From positions 1-38,194 of the forward strand of contig JAFTIZ010000008.1 of NCBI GenBank assembly GCA_017456645.1: a DNA stretch of 38,194 nt, written 5' to 3'. Position 1 is the stretch's first letter. Each line of letters begins with the position of its first letter. The notes beneath the pieces are model-generated. The model searched no databases, was not told the DNA's origin, and was given only the letters and a program-made list of their open reading frames with translations. Of the stretch, positions 17,201 through 23,883 are shown piece by piece. This DNA comes from Oscillospiraceae bacterium (GTDB lineage: Bacteria; Bacillota; Clostridia; Oscillospirales; Oscillospiraceae). The translations under genes were made by a program, and so were the position numbers.

Positions 17201-19444
17201 AGCAACGGCGCGGGCAGCCAGACCGGCGACCTGACGGTTGGAGAAACGAACAAGTGGATCGACTTTAGCACCAACAGCGGAACGAGCATCGGCAGATATA
17301 TGGTCAGTGACCTGACAGATGGCAGCAGAACCTTCTATGTCAAGCTGACTACCGATGCCTGGAATAGTGTGTCCCTGTATGTCTGGGGCAACGATGCCAG
17401 TTCTGGTGGCTGGCCCGGTGCGACGATGAACAAGGCATACCGCTGCTCCGTGTCCACGGATGCACAGAAGATCATCTTCAATAACACCGAAGGCTGGCAA
17501 ACGGGCGATCTGACCATTGCGGCAGATGATGTGTGGCACAATGCTGTCGCCGGTGATACGGTGGTGGGCCAATATTTGATCGAAAGCGCTTCTGCCGACG
17601 GAAAGCGGGATGTGTACTTCGCTTCCAACGGTACCTGGAATGTGGTCAGTGTGTATACCTGGACGGATGGTGGCCCCACCTATACCGGCGGATGGCCTGG
17701 TACGGTGATCTCCAAGGTCTGCTCCGAATGTGGCGCTCCCGGCAAGACCACAGACAGATATTATCTGGTTGGTTACATCAACGGTGGTGATGACTATGGT
17801 TCCAGCCGTGAGTTTATCAACGGAACCTACACCACCACCTTTACGGACGGCACTTATGTCCACGTGCAGTCCAGCAGCGGCAAGCAGTATTGGACCTCCG
17901 GTTACCCCGGCGACGAGGCGATTTCCGCGATTCTGTATGAAAATGCCGCCTATGCGGATAAGCTCCGCATTCCTACCGGCATCGAGGTGACCATTACCCT
18001 GCTGGAAAATCCGGACGGCTCTTTGACCCTGAGTTATGCACCTGCGGCTGAGGTCGAGGAAATAACTGAAAATAAGGTCATTTACTATGACAACAGCCAG
18101 AGCAACTGGAGCAAGGTCATGATCCATTATTGGGGTGGTCCGGAATCCAGCTGGCCCGGCTGTGAAATGAACCGGATCGGCAACACCGATATTTACTATT
18201 TCGAAGTTCCGGCCGGCGCAACCGGACTGCTGTTCAACAATGGCGAGGGTACCCAGACCGAGAATTTGTCGTGTCCTGAGGATAAGAACTATTATTCCAA
18301 CGGAAACTGGAGTTACTATGGAAGCGCCGGAAAATACGAGATTTACCAGGTCCCTGTGATCCGGGTGGATGGGCTGGGCTACGGCAACTACATCGTGGAG
18401 ATCTCCGGTATGCCGAATATCGACTTCTCCAATATGCAGATCGGCCCTGACGGTACGGTTACCGGCGTTGAGGTGATTCCTACCAAGGTATATATCGATG
18501 GCATCCGTATCTTCCAGCCCTTGGGCAGCAGCCACAGCTATTACTATGGCCTGGAAAACAACGCTGTCTTTACAGAACTGCGCGATCTGATTCTGAGCGG
18601 CAACGCCGCAGTCTCTGTTTTCGATCGCAACAGCACCACCTATACCGGCAACAAGAGCTGGACGGAAAACCGTAACGGTGAGATTAATGTCCCTGACCAG
18701 AACGGCGCATTCACCGCTGTGGAGTTCTTCGGTAATATGGTCAGCGGAACCGATGAGTATATGCTGGTGGGTCCCAACAACGAAGCCTATATGAATGGTC
18801 TGAATACCAATCAGGCAGTGATCTTCTATGTGGCGGAGCAGACCACAAACCAGCGCAGTCTGCAGATTGCGGCGCGGGCGCTGGATGCCGGATTGTTCCT
18901 CAATGGCGTAGCAACCGGCACGAGCGCTACTCTGTATCAAGGTGTCAGCAGTGGCGATAGCTATGCCTGGAGAGCCATCGGAGCGCTTCAATCCGGCACA
19001 GAGCAGTATTACACCATTGACTACGCTGCATGTCCCACCGTTGTTATCGATGGAACGACATACTATCAGGTGGCGCTCCATGTGCGTGGCGGTATGGCAT
19101 CCCTCTCCACTGTGAAGACGGTGGGCCTGACGATTGCGGAGCATGATCTGGGCGACGCTACTAGCCTGAAGTACACTGCCAACGGCTTGTTGGAGGAATA
19201 CATCGGTGGAGTGGCAGAACGCAGAGTGGTTTGGAACCTGTTCCGTATCTCTGAGCAGATGAGTACGCTTGCTGAGTTGGATGCCGATGGTGGCGACAAC
19301 GACGGCGGCAACGACGGCGGCGGTATTACCGATGACGACAGCAATGCCGAAACCGGCGACATGAGTCTGGTTTGCATCACCGGCGTGATGATCACGGCAC
19401 TGCTGTGTCTGGTTTTCGTGATCGACCGCAAAAAAGTTTTCTAA
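11273..19444 (+). CDS. Giant surface protein: fibro-slime domain, CBM26-like repeats, sortase-like tail
   Basis: 2723 residues with a signal peptide ending TTFAAV and AAAGGAGA upstream. Residues about 90-500 hold two similar beta-sandwich domains, each ending with an IAYVGFYGDADKA or VSHIAFFATKEEA strand and then an AAA.FA.DPG element. About 905-1020 is a fibro-slime domain (YTDANFNYVMVSNGEF...EFEGDDDVYLYINGQLVLDIG ... YDFDFYYMERH). CBM26-like starch-binding modules with the paired W-P-G and F-NG/NN-GxxxQTGDL signatures lie near 1489-1550, 2033-2085 and 2281-2335, with partial copies near 1962 and 2124. CxxC knuckles (CTVCGISVAH, CSECGAPGK) interrupt the array. The C-terminus is a Gly/Asp linker, ETGD (2693-2696), a membrane helix and RKK, a sortase-type anchor although not LPxTG. 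It has no glycoside hydrolase domain. The inferred role is attachment to starch-like glycan or mucus. Confidence 0.9.
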   Translation: MKKHGIGSRILTGLLVLAMMVSIIPPTTFAAVGDRIPGETGIVSDANGKNVTTNDTISMPIRIYDYRADGMLFEYTEGGTGWYVTGGYGGGAPEPDYPTYNRNFINGDAFTSSYSKWTGVNYVKNRATVSEGKFQDFIDVGYARFENTGTNRPHWWLADFANEDGTYVSKNDVRYVVMVYRTDDSFDDGQNIRFAWAVSADSYSTDYSYYGGAIDIASVDYRYTSAAQDVKKSTEWTYLVYDMKSNSTGGFYGRTDGGVADNWDNITNVAGVGCVLPMNAAGESIDIAYVGFYGDADKAKGFGIAAARFANDPGQDLSKEGYNGGAPAPGVGYGLDFTKSAAYDSYTVSNLYNDWAVSTTKRTEGNLRYARWTGMDSASPDYGTIKNFASDDGAAVAKEQVRYMAIAYKTPTTLLTSVQFYLNGGSGSASAAQTFKNSSGWTYAVYDLSVAQQYSSATTVSSVGWWFPGMTTSQSLDVSHIAFFATKEEATAFGKAAVAFDKDPGIYSSTGFGWISSNNKGFGMLRGSNLVSGYANNYKTYYVGEDYFKRQLGLDNSDDNPDSGIYHLNMYDAVKGSLDGLKVTTIDGTVTDASFDMSKITLDSTEGHEYNLLTTITDHQTLFTVGLTESTLNEDKTLQYRQETVDYIAELLRNTLIIPKVNTVGSTRLGWYNYNYVAGEPSEIYGGVDLATALRAELNKVTPTEAEDEKAFGYSYPYEDAYELGTYKKTLKKKANLVGKWDDVKGYIDTCYDAAYFLLNSIYVEESYNTPQDTYDYLILSKAQVTDGREAFVFDAGFTVTTHEDENPVSAVHFDAAHKVISLKAPGGTNLDTVYKTLYYYIPNYTTTYFPFLPVHKTNADGLLALKDGTFSSTATSGTILQDQTFSPYHEDDSVPNGSNNDSGKYTDANFNYVMVSNGEFVYHYEEDLFFEFEGDDDVYLYINGQLVLDIGGAHSISKVTLDLNDYVNQARANVAAAREAGEEPTKRDLALALEDGQTYDFDFYYMERHGVGANFRLATNIVVTDPDMKTNKQAYQGTDINGDPEEILFGGIVDINDRIGYSFSLTNEGNTKLYKLGFKDASIGVNMTYDGGLQLYGKPSVATFKTTAADTTLTIAGLNGIVNLDGKTYLTTASSATEITVANAGTHSLTLYQYEPDAENPVNPLFTDANVTVTVGDATSIKNPTVTDGVYFLESGSNSVSVQGIRVCDRYGGSLNVSDLVITVDGYASAEDYEAGTPMGTLKIELNGVKDENGNYTVTPNQQLQAFLTNLKDPAGQTDGEEDETEDDSLANPYGHDGLWQHATVKITGFYYSMTEAEKEGNSFTNTVFSTAYKFKDSEVPIRSQDRHRVYGLGTFEYYQWAGHTLYLDLETLWNDVVGAYTRTDDALIEQTDQITQLITAVEDKGLTALNLEVTDKYGILWDKEYNLYSNETWGAYELTAEDEVRLAEIMDQQTQENTSFTPDMAHIYYFKRDVPEFGETESWNQNWTDVYTYYWSDTDTTLTSWPGQKMYQLNDDTWCYFLPPEAEYIIFSNGYSGWGNQTGDLLLPETALTAVQWDDDKDVIEVTFNTSGRHMFYVKLSTELAAYYHHVVIPVVVYVSETKDSYIVLDYGLKTENVNSESLLIYDDFLANYGLADAEFIGYYTPDDNIRYIPTNGVWTKNKRNQQNVNRVAVDGERETGQTIVTNDGDFTLGSLGNAFLSYGQGADGKYRYSMPDGYQLSFTPDKIMDEEYTLYMAFRVYNKVYDVKSGDEWVEQTFVPNDLGPRNTDGTVKYKIDIHNEVQMFKTITVLPATVVYYEDDFADIKYTNNFGTFTKLGEGSGDLLQNTQAHTPYGQDSTYQSAANDEMSGNSLHTITLDSLDDQGVVASFNFKGTGFELISRTNSYDSASLVVDVYSAAIAGDGVVTKGELVKKIPVITEFTNASGKVCAHASHTQDGICTVCGISVAHNYVEGAGSSMYAFTVNGDPTNMIFSNGAGSQTGDLTVGETNKWIDFSTNSGTSIGRYMVSDLTDGSRTFYVKLTTDAWNSVSLYVWGNDASSGGWPGATMNKAYRCSVSTDAQKIIFNNTEGWQTGDLTIAADDVWHNAVAGDTVVGQYLIESASADGKRDVYFASNGTWNVVSVYTWTDGGPTYTGGWPGTVISKVCSECGAPGKTTDRYYLVGYINGGDDYGSSREFINGTYTTTFTDGTYVHVQSSSGKQYWTSGYPGDEAISAILYENAAYADKLRIPTGIEVTITLLENPDGSLTLSYAPAAEVEEITENKVIYYDNSQSNWSKVMIHYWGGPESSWPGCEMNRIGNTDIYYFEVPAGATGLLFNNGEGTQTENLSCPEDKNYYSNGNWSYYGSAGKYEIYQVPVIRVDGLGYGNYIVEISGMPNIDFSNMQIGPDGTVTGVEVIPTKVYIDGIRIFQPLGSSHSYYYGLENNAVFTELRDLILSGNAAVSVFDRNSTTYTGNKSWTENRNGEINVPDQNGAFTAVEFFGNMVSGTDEYMLVGPNNEAYMNGLNTNQAVIFYVAEQTTNQRSLQIAARALDAGLFLNGVATGTSATLYQGVSSGDSYAWRAIGALQSGTEQYYTIDYAACPTVVIDGTTYYQVALHVRGGMASLSTVKTVGLTIAEHDLGDATSLKYTANGLLEEYIGGVAERRVVWNLFRISEQMSTLAELDADGGDNDGGNDGGGITDDDSNAETGDMSLVCITGVMITALLCLVFVIDRKKVF

Positions 19445-19464
19445 GCAAATCCCCTATAGCATAA

Positions 19465-19499
19465 ACGGAGGCAGGGCTTGTACCTGCCTCCGTCTTTTA
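19465..19499 (+). terminator. Terminator of the giant surface protein
   Basis: 11-bp stem ACGGAGGCAGG (19465-19475) with its complement (19483-19493), 7-base loop, then CTTTTAT. It begins 21 bases after the stop. Confidence 0.85.
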
Positions 19500-19679
19500 T
19501 GCTTATTATCTCTATTTCCGGACAATACGGAGGTCACAGACGGAGTGACCAATACAATTTCGGGCACGATATCGTTTTCAACGATGTTTCCTGCCTGATC
19601 TCAACGGTGCGCGATAATCGGCCTTCTGGCACAGTTGCTTTTGAACTTTAGAGGAAACATTCCCCCAAAACACGCAGCG

Positions 19680-19720
19680 TTAAAGAAATGTTGAAGAATA
19701 GTTGAGAATTCTGTGATAAT
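19680..19720 (+). promoter_or_regulatory. Two-component operon promoter with 11-bp repeats
   Basis: Three consecutive 11-base units, TTAAAGAAATG (19680), TTGAAGAATAG (19691) and TTGAGAATTCT (19702), precede a -10 GATAAT (19715-19720). OmpR/PhoB-type regulators bind such 11-bp direct repeats overlapping the -35 region, so this may be an autoregulatory site. The regulator starts at 19751. Confidence 0.55.
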
Positions 19721-19750
19721 ATGGAAGAAAAAACTGGGAGGATAACCCAT

Positions 19751-20422
19751 ATGATGAAGATACTGATTGCCGAGGACGACCGGGAACTGCGGCAGCTGTT
19801 TTCCCATGTGCTGACCAAGCATGGATATACCATTACCGGGGTATCCAATGGTCAGCAGGCGTTGGATGCTATGGACGGCGACTATTTTGATTTGATCATC
19901 ACTGACATTATGATGCCGGTGATGGATGGCTACGAGCTGGTTCGGCAGCTTCGGGAAGTTGGCAACACCACGCCGGTGCTGATGATCACCGCCAAGGATG
20001 CCTTCGACGACATGAGCATGGGTTTCCAGTCCGGTGTTGACGATTATATGGTCAAGCCTATCAATGTGAACGAGATGGTGTTACGAGTCCGGGCATTGCT
20101 GCGCAGAGCGCAGATGATCAATGACCGGCGGCAGACCATTGGCGAAACGGTGATGGAGTGCGATTCTCTAACGGTGATTGCAAATGGCGAGAGCGTGGTT
20201 TTGCCCCAAAAGGAATTTATGCTGCTGTACAAAATGGCAGCCTACCCCGGAAAGATATTTACCCGGCAGCAGCTGATGGATGAGATCTGGGGCTATGACT
20301 CTGAAAGCGATACCCATACAGTAGACGTACATATCGGTCGGCTGCGAGAGCGTTTCCGGGATTGCAAGGATTTCAAAATCGTCACCATACGGGGGCTGGG
20401 ATACAAGGTGGTGAAGCTATGA
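19751..20422 (+). CDS. OmpR/PhoB-family response regulator
   Basis: 223 residues. ATG at 19751 after GGGAGG (19736-19741); the ATG at 19721 lies at the -10 box and is rejected. The receiver domain is complete: acidic pocket AEDD (8-10), phospho-acceptor Asp52 (LIITDIMMP), Thr80 (LMITAKD) and Lys102 (YMVKPI). From about residue 130 comes a winged-helix DNA-binding domain with the typical recognition region (TRQQLMDEIWGYDSESDTHT, then VDVHIGRLRERF). The regulator is encoded with the kinase that follows (ATGA overlap). From the repeats at three nearby promoters I infer that it controls itself and the adjacent lipid genes. The signal is unknown. Confidence 0.95.
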   Translation: MMKILIAEDDRELRQLFSHVLTKHGYTITGVSNGQQALDAMDGDYFDLIITDIMMPVMDGYELVRQLREVGNTTPVLMITAKDAFDDMSMGFQSGVDDYMVKPINVNEMVLRVRALLRRAQMINDRRQTIGETVMECDSLTVIANGESVVLPQKEFMLLYKMAAYPGKIFTRQQLMDEIWGYDSESDTHTVDVHIGRLRERFRDCKDFKIVTIRGLGYKVVKL

Positions 20423-21477
20423 CGACCAGAGAATTGTTTGATAAGGTCCGTGATGAGCAGCAGAACCGATTTAGCCTACGTACCCGGTTGACGGCGTTGG
20501 TCACGCTGGAGATGATTGTTTGTATCTTGATTGCTTACGGCGTGGATCTGCTGTTCAACCAAGTGATTCCGTTGGGATGGGAGGTTCCGTTGGAGCTGGA
20601 GTTCCTTTGCGTATGCCTGCTGGTTGGAATTCTGGTTACAAGTCAGTTGTCTAAAATCTTCTTCAATCCCATCAAGAAACTGCGTGGTGCCATGGACAAA
20701 GTGGCAGAGGGCGATTTTTCCGTACGGCTGGAGGATAAGTCCAGCTCTAAGGAGATTATGGAGATCTACACCGGCTTTAACCTGATGGCCCACGAATTGA
20801 GTGCCACAGAGATCCTGCAGTCTGATTTTGTATCCAATGTGTCCCATGAGTTCAAGACTCCAATCAATGCCATAGCGGGGTACTCTACCCTGTTGCAGGG
20901 CAGCGATAATCTGGATGATGATCAGCGAGAATACATAGATAAGATTTTGTTCAACACCCAGCGGCTGTCCTCTCTGGTTGGAAGTGTTCTGCTTCTAAGC
21001 AAGCTGGAGAATCAACAGATTCCCACAAACCAGGCCGAGTATCGTTTGGATGAGCAGATTCGGCAGTCTGTGGTGGCGCAGGAAACAGCGTGGGTTAGTA
21101 AGGATATTGGATTGGATCTGGAGCTGGACAGAGTGACCTATTTGGGTAACGAGCCGATGATGCGTCATGTGTGGGATAATCTGATTTCCAATGCCATCAA
21201 ATTCAGCCCTGTGGGCGGCACAGTCAAGCTTAAGCTGACAAAAATGCCCAAAAAGCTGATCTTTGCGATTGAGGATCAAGGCCCCGGTCTGACAGAGGAA
21301 GCGCAGAAACATATTTTTGACAAGTTCTTTCAAGCAGATAATTCTCACAAGCAGGAGGGCAATGGTTTGGGTCTGGCACTGGTCAAGCGGATTCTGGCCA
21401 TTGAAAAGGGAGAGATCGGTGTGGAGAATCTTCCGGAAGGCGGCTGCTGTTTTACTGTTACGCTGAAAACAAAATAG
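20419..21477 (+). CDS. Sensor histidine kinase of the two-component pair
   Basis: 352 residues; the ATG overlaps the regulator's stop (ATGA), and AAGGTGGTGA lies just upstream. Two membrane segments (about 27-47 and 54-77) flank an extremely short outside loop, so there is almost no extracellular sensor, typical of kinases that sense the membrane or a partner protein. A HAMP-like linker follows (FFNPIKKLRGAMDKVAEGDF), then the HisKA phospho-acceptor motif (VSHEFKTP, His143) and the HATPase boxes N (WDNLISNAIKFS, about 251), G1 (DQGPGL), F (FDKFFQ) and G2 (GNGLGLALVKR). All catalytic elements are present. The intramembrane-sensing layout fits a membrane or envelope stress regulator, consistent with the lipid genes next to it. 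Confidence 0.95.
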   Translation: MTTRELFDKVRDEQQNRFSLRTRLTALVTLEMIVCILIAYGVDLLFNQVIPLGWEVPLELEFLCVCLLVGILVTSQLSKIFFNPIKKLRGAMDKVAEGDFSVRLEDKSSSKEIMEIYTGFNLMAHELSATEILQSDFVSNVSHEFKTPINAIAGYSTLLQGSDNLDDDQREYIDKILFNTQRLSSLVGSVLLLSKLENQQIPTNQAEYRLDEQIRQSVVAQETAWVSKDIGLDLELDRVTYLGNEPMMRHVWDNLISNAIKFSPVGGTVKLKLTKMPKKLIFAIEDQGPGLTEEAQKHIFDKFFQADNSHKQEGNGLGLALVKRILAIEKGEIGVENLPEGGCCFTVTLKTK

Positions 21478-21484
21478 AACGCCT

Positions 21485-21517
21485 AGGGGTATCCGATTTG
21501 CTCGGATACCCCTTTTT
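21485..21517 (+). terminator. Terminator of the two-component operon
   Basis: 11-bp stem AGGGGTATCCG (21485-21495) with its complement (21503-21513), 7-base loop, followed by TTTTT. Confidence 0.9.
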
Positions 21518-21568
21518 CAACTATTGTTGAACTTAATTTGAACTTGAGTTGTAGTTTGGAAATATACT
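21516..21568 (+). promoter_or_regulatory. Promoter with inverted and 11-bp direct repeats before the PlsC-like gene
   Basis: TTCAAC-TATT-GTTGAA is a perfect inverted repeat (21516-21531). It overlaps three 11-base units TTGAACTTAAT (21527), TTGAACTTGAG (21538) and TTGTAGTTTGG (21549), followed by -10 TATACT (21563-21568). The geometry matches the promoter of the response regulator (last unit starts 13-14 bases before the -10). The following leader of about 160 bases holds a 7-bp hairpin at 21596-21622. Confidence 0.55.
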
Positions 21569-21733
21569 TTTACAATGCGGCAGGTTTCTCCTGATGGTAG
21601 AGGGCGAAAAAGTTGCTCTACCGAGCCGTTTTTGCGAGAGATATTGCGTAGAGTGATTGCGGCGGCACAGTAGGTTGCCGAATCGGAACCCGCGCCGTAT
21701 ACTTTGTTACAGAATACTCAGGGAGAGAAGTGA

Positions 21734-22270
21734 ATGAAGAAAAAGAACTCCAATCCTGTGAAGACAATCTATTACACCGACGAACGAAACGATGAATTTG
21801 CCGACGACAACATCGTGGCAAAGAAAATCGATGAAAGCTATGTGTATGTGGATGACCGCCTGCGGTGGAAGGTGCTGCGATTTATTTCCTACCGGCTCAT
21901 CGCCATGCCCATTGCGTTCCTTTACTGCAAAATTGCGCTGCACAGTCGTTTCCGAAACCGGGCTGTTTTGAAGCAGGCAAAAGGAAAGGGTTGCTTTGTG
22001 TACGGCAATCACACCCAGCAGATCGGTGATCCCTTTATCCCCAATCTGGCTCTGTTTCCGAAAAGTGTCTACGTGATCGTCCATCTTAACAATGTATCCA
22101 TGCCGGTTTTAGGACGCATCACGCCCCATCTGGGTGCGCCTATCTGGCCGGATCAAAGCCTGCCGAAATCCGTCGCCAAGGAAAAGCTGAAGCAACAGAC
22201 CGAGGCTTTTTGTAATGCGGTATACGAAAAGGAATACGGTGCCCGTCCGGTATATCGCCGCATTGGATGA
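21734..22270 (+). CDS. PlsC-like acyltransferase with internal deletion
   Basis: 178 residues, ATG after GGGAGA (21721-21726). The N-terminal two thirds match the glycerolipid acyltransferase family, with the HX4D catalytic motif present (GNHTQQIGDP, His93 and Asp98 or 99) and the following VHLNNVSMPVLGRITPHLGA. In related proteins this is followed by the substrate-binding FPEG-type motif and about 60-90 more residues. Here the sequence jumps at about residue 134 straight to PIWPDQSLPKSVAKEKLKQQ, a segment normally close to the C-terminus. The frame is kept. Activity is doubtful because the second and third conserved blocks are missing. Its promoter shares repeats with the two-component and lipid operons, so it belonged to that regulon. 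It could be a decaying gene or a shortened protein with another role. Confidence 0.7.
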   Translation: MKKKNSNPVKTIYYTDERNDEFADDNIVAKKIDESYVYVDDRLRWKVLRFISYRLIAMPIAFLYCKIALHSRFRNRAVLKQAKGKGCFVYGNHTQQIGDPFIPNLALFPKSVYVIVHLNNVSMPVLGRITPHLGAPIWPDQSLPKSVAKEKLKQQTEAFCNAVYEKEYGARPVYRRIG

Positions 22271-22290
22271 CTGTGTTCCCCATCCTATCA

Positions 22291-22330
22291 AAAAGAGGTA
22301 TCTGCTTTGTTGGCAGATACCTCTTTTTTC
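22291..22330. terminator. Terminator after the PlsC-like gene
   Basis: 15-bp stem AAAAGAGGTATCTGC (22291-22305) with its complement (22313-22327), loop TTTGTTG, then further T. The A run on the left makes it usable in both directions. Confidence 0.85.
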
Positions 22331-22378
22331 AACAATAATTGACATTAAATTTATGTTCAGTTGCAAAATGCAGATTAT
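22328..22378 (+). promoter_or_regulatory. Promoter of the phospholipid operon with 11-bp spaced repeats
   Basis: TTCAACAATAA (22328) is followed by TTGACATTAAA (22339), TTTATGTTCAG (22350) and TTGCAAAATGC (22361), all in 11-base steps, and a -10-like GATTAT (22373-22378). TTCAAC right after the terminator T run and the same step size are also present in front of the PlsC-like gene, so the two regions look like copies of one control element. Confidence 0.5.
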
Positions 22379-22414
22379 GCTAACCGCATAAAATGGGCTT
22401 GGAGGCTGAATATC

Positions 22415-23005
22415 GTGGAAGAAAAGTATAAACACAGGATCATTACGATTCCTAATTTGCTTTCGTTTTTTCGATTGCTGTTGATTCCGGTGATCATCTG
22501 GCTGTACGTGGTGAAACAAAATCCAGCGTGGACAACATTGGTTTTGGCCCTTTCCGGCATCACCGATATCGTGGACGGCATCATCGCCCGGAAATGCCAT
22601 ATGGTCAGCAATTTTGGCAAAGCTTTTGACCCGGTGGCGGATAAGCTGACGCAGATCGCCATGCTGTTTTGCCTGGTGAGCCGGTTTGAGTGGATGTTAC
22701 TGCCGCTTGTACTGCTGGTTGTAAAAGAGATTTTTGCCGGTGTGACCGGATTGCTGGTGATCCGCAAAACAGGAAAGGTGCTGGGTGCCGTCTGGCATGG
22801 AAAAGCAACCACAGTACTTCTTTACAGCATGATGCTGATCCATCTGCTGTGGTTCAACATTCCGGCGGTCGTTTCCGGCATTCTGATCGGCGCGTGTACG
22901 GCGCTGATCCTGCTGTCGGCTATTCTTTACGGCATCCGCAATGCGAGTGTTCTTAGACAGTCCAATACAGAAAAGGAAAATGCATTATGGCAAAAGGATA
23001 TGTGA
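22415..23005 (+). CDS. CDP-alcohol phosphatidyltransferase (phospholipid synthesis)
   Basis: 196 residues. The GTG at 22415 follows GGAGG (22401-22405) and puts the first membrane helix at the usual place. The family signature is complete: D51-x2-D54-G55-x2-A58-R59-x8-G68-x3-D72-x3-D76, read as TDIVDGIIAR...GKAFDPVADK. Proteins of this family join CDP-diacylglycerol with an alcohol (glycerol-3-phosphate, inositol or another head group) in the inner membrane, and the six-helix layout fits. Length and sequence are closest to phosphatidylglycerophosphate synthases (PgsA), but the head group cannot be decided here. Its 3' end overlaps the lipid-kinase gene by 19 bases, so the two are co-translated. 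Confidence 0.85.
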   Translation: MEEKYKHRIITIPNLLSFFRLLLIPVIIWLYVVKQNPAWTTLVLALSGITDIVDGIIARKCHMVSNFGKAFDPVADKLTQIAMLFCLVSRFEWMLLPLVLLVVKEIFAGVTGLLVIRKTGKVLGAVWHGKATTVLLYSMMLIHLLWFNIPAVVSGILIGACTALILLSAILYGIRNASVLRQSNTEKENALWQKDM

Positions 23006-23883
23006 TCTATAACCCCAAGGCCGGCAACGGCAGCAGTGAAGAAAACGCAAAACTGCTTCCACTGGTACTCGACGAGGATCTGGAATACTATGATATGACC
23101 CGTATCACCAACTATGCTGCGTTTTTAAGCGGCATGGAGCAGGACGATTATCTGGTTATCGTCGGCGGCGACGGCACGCTGAACCGATTTGTAAATGACA
23201 CCGCGGGCATTGACATCCGGCAGGAAATTCTGTATTACCCCACGGGAACCGGAAATGATTTTGCTAAGGATCTGGGGAAAGATGGGTGGGGAAAACACTT
23301 TTCCATTACACAATACATAAAGAACCTGCCCAGCGTAGAAGTCAAGGGCAAGCGATACCGCTTCATCAACGGCGTGGGCTTCGGCATTGACGGCTACTGC
23401 TGTCAGGTGGGTGATGAAATGAAGAAAAGACCTGGCAAGAAAGTGAACTATACCGCAATCGCCATCAAGGGGTTGCTTTTCCAGTTTAACGCTAGAAACG
23501 CCGTTGTTACCGTGGACGGAAAGGAATATACATATAATAAAGTCTGGATCGCACCTACCATGCATGGTCGCTTTTATGGCGGCGGCATGATGGCTGCGCC
23601 GAATCAAAACAGACTTGACAAAGATGGAAAACTGTCGCTGATGATGTTTCATGGCGCGGGTCGACTGCACACATTGTGTATATTCCCCAGTATCTTTAAA
23701 GGTGAGCATGTGAAGAACACAGGGCAGGTGTCTGTGCATACCGGACATGAGATCACAGTGGAGTTTGACCGCCCCACCCCTTTGCAGATCGACGGTGAAA
23801 CCATTTTGGACGTAACGAGCTATACAGCGACATCCGCCAAATATGCAGCGGCGAAAAAAGAACGAGGGGTTGTAACGGTATGA
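22987..23883 (+). CDS. Diacylglycerol-kinase-like lipid kinase
   Basis: 298 residues, in the DAGK catalytic family (YegS/DgkB type). The nucleotide-binding motif GGDGTLN (60-66) and the downstream GTGNDF (87-92) are intact. The C-terminal half is the beta-sandwich of the family, with VWIAPTMHGRFYGGGMMAAP and a final segment TPLQIDGE. Such enzymes phosphorylate diacylglycerol, or a related lipid, to feed phosphatidic acid back into phospholipid synthesis. Cytoplasmic, no signal peptide. Gene order (phosphatidyltransferase, kinase, acyltransferase) makes this a phospholipid-recycling module. The stop overlaps the next start (ATGA). Confidence 0.9.
   Translation: MAKGYVIYNPKAGNGSSEENAKLLPLVLDEDLEYYDMTRITNYAAFLSGMEQDDYLVIVGGDGTLNRFVNDTAGIDIRQEILYYPTGTGNDFAKDLGKDGWGKHFSITQYIKNLPSVEVKGKRYRFINGVGFGIDGYCCQVGDEMKKRPGKKVNYTAIAIKGLLFQFNARNAVVTVDGKEYTYNKVWIAPTMHGRFYGGGMMAAPNQNRLDKDGKLSLMMFHGAGRLHTLCIFPSIFKGEHVKNTGQVSVHTGHEITVEFDRPTPLQIDGETILDVTSYTATSAKYAAAKKERGVVTV

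Noticed and set aside
16355..19144. Open frame of 929 codons on the minus strand across the same gene
   Set aside because: Same reason: antisense shadow with no ribosome site, signal or domain pattern.
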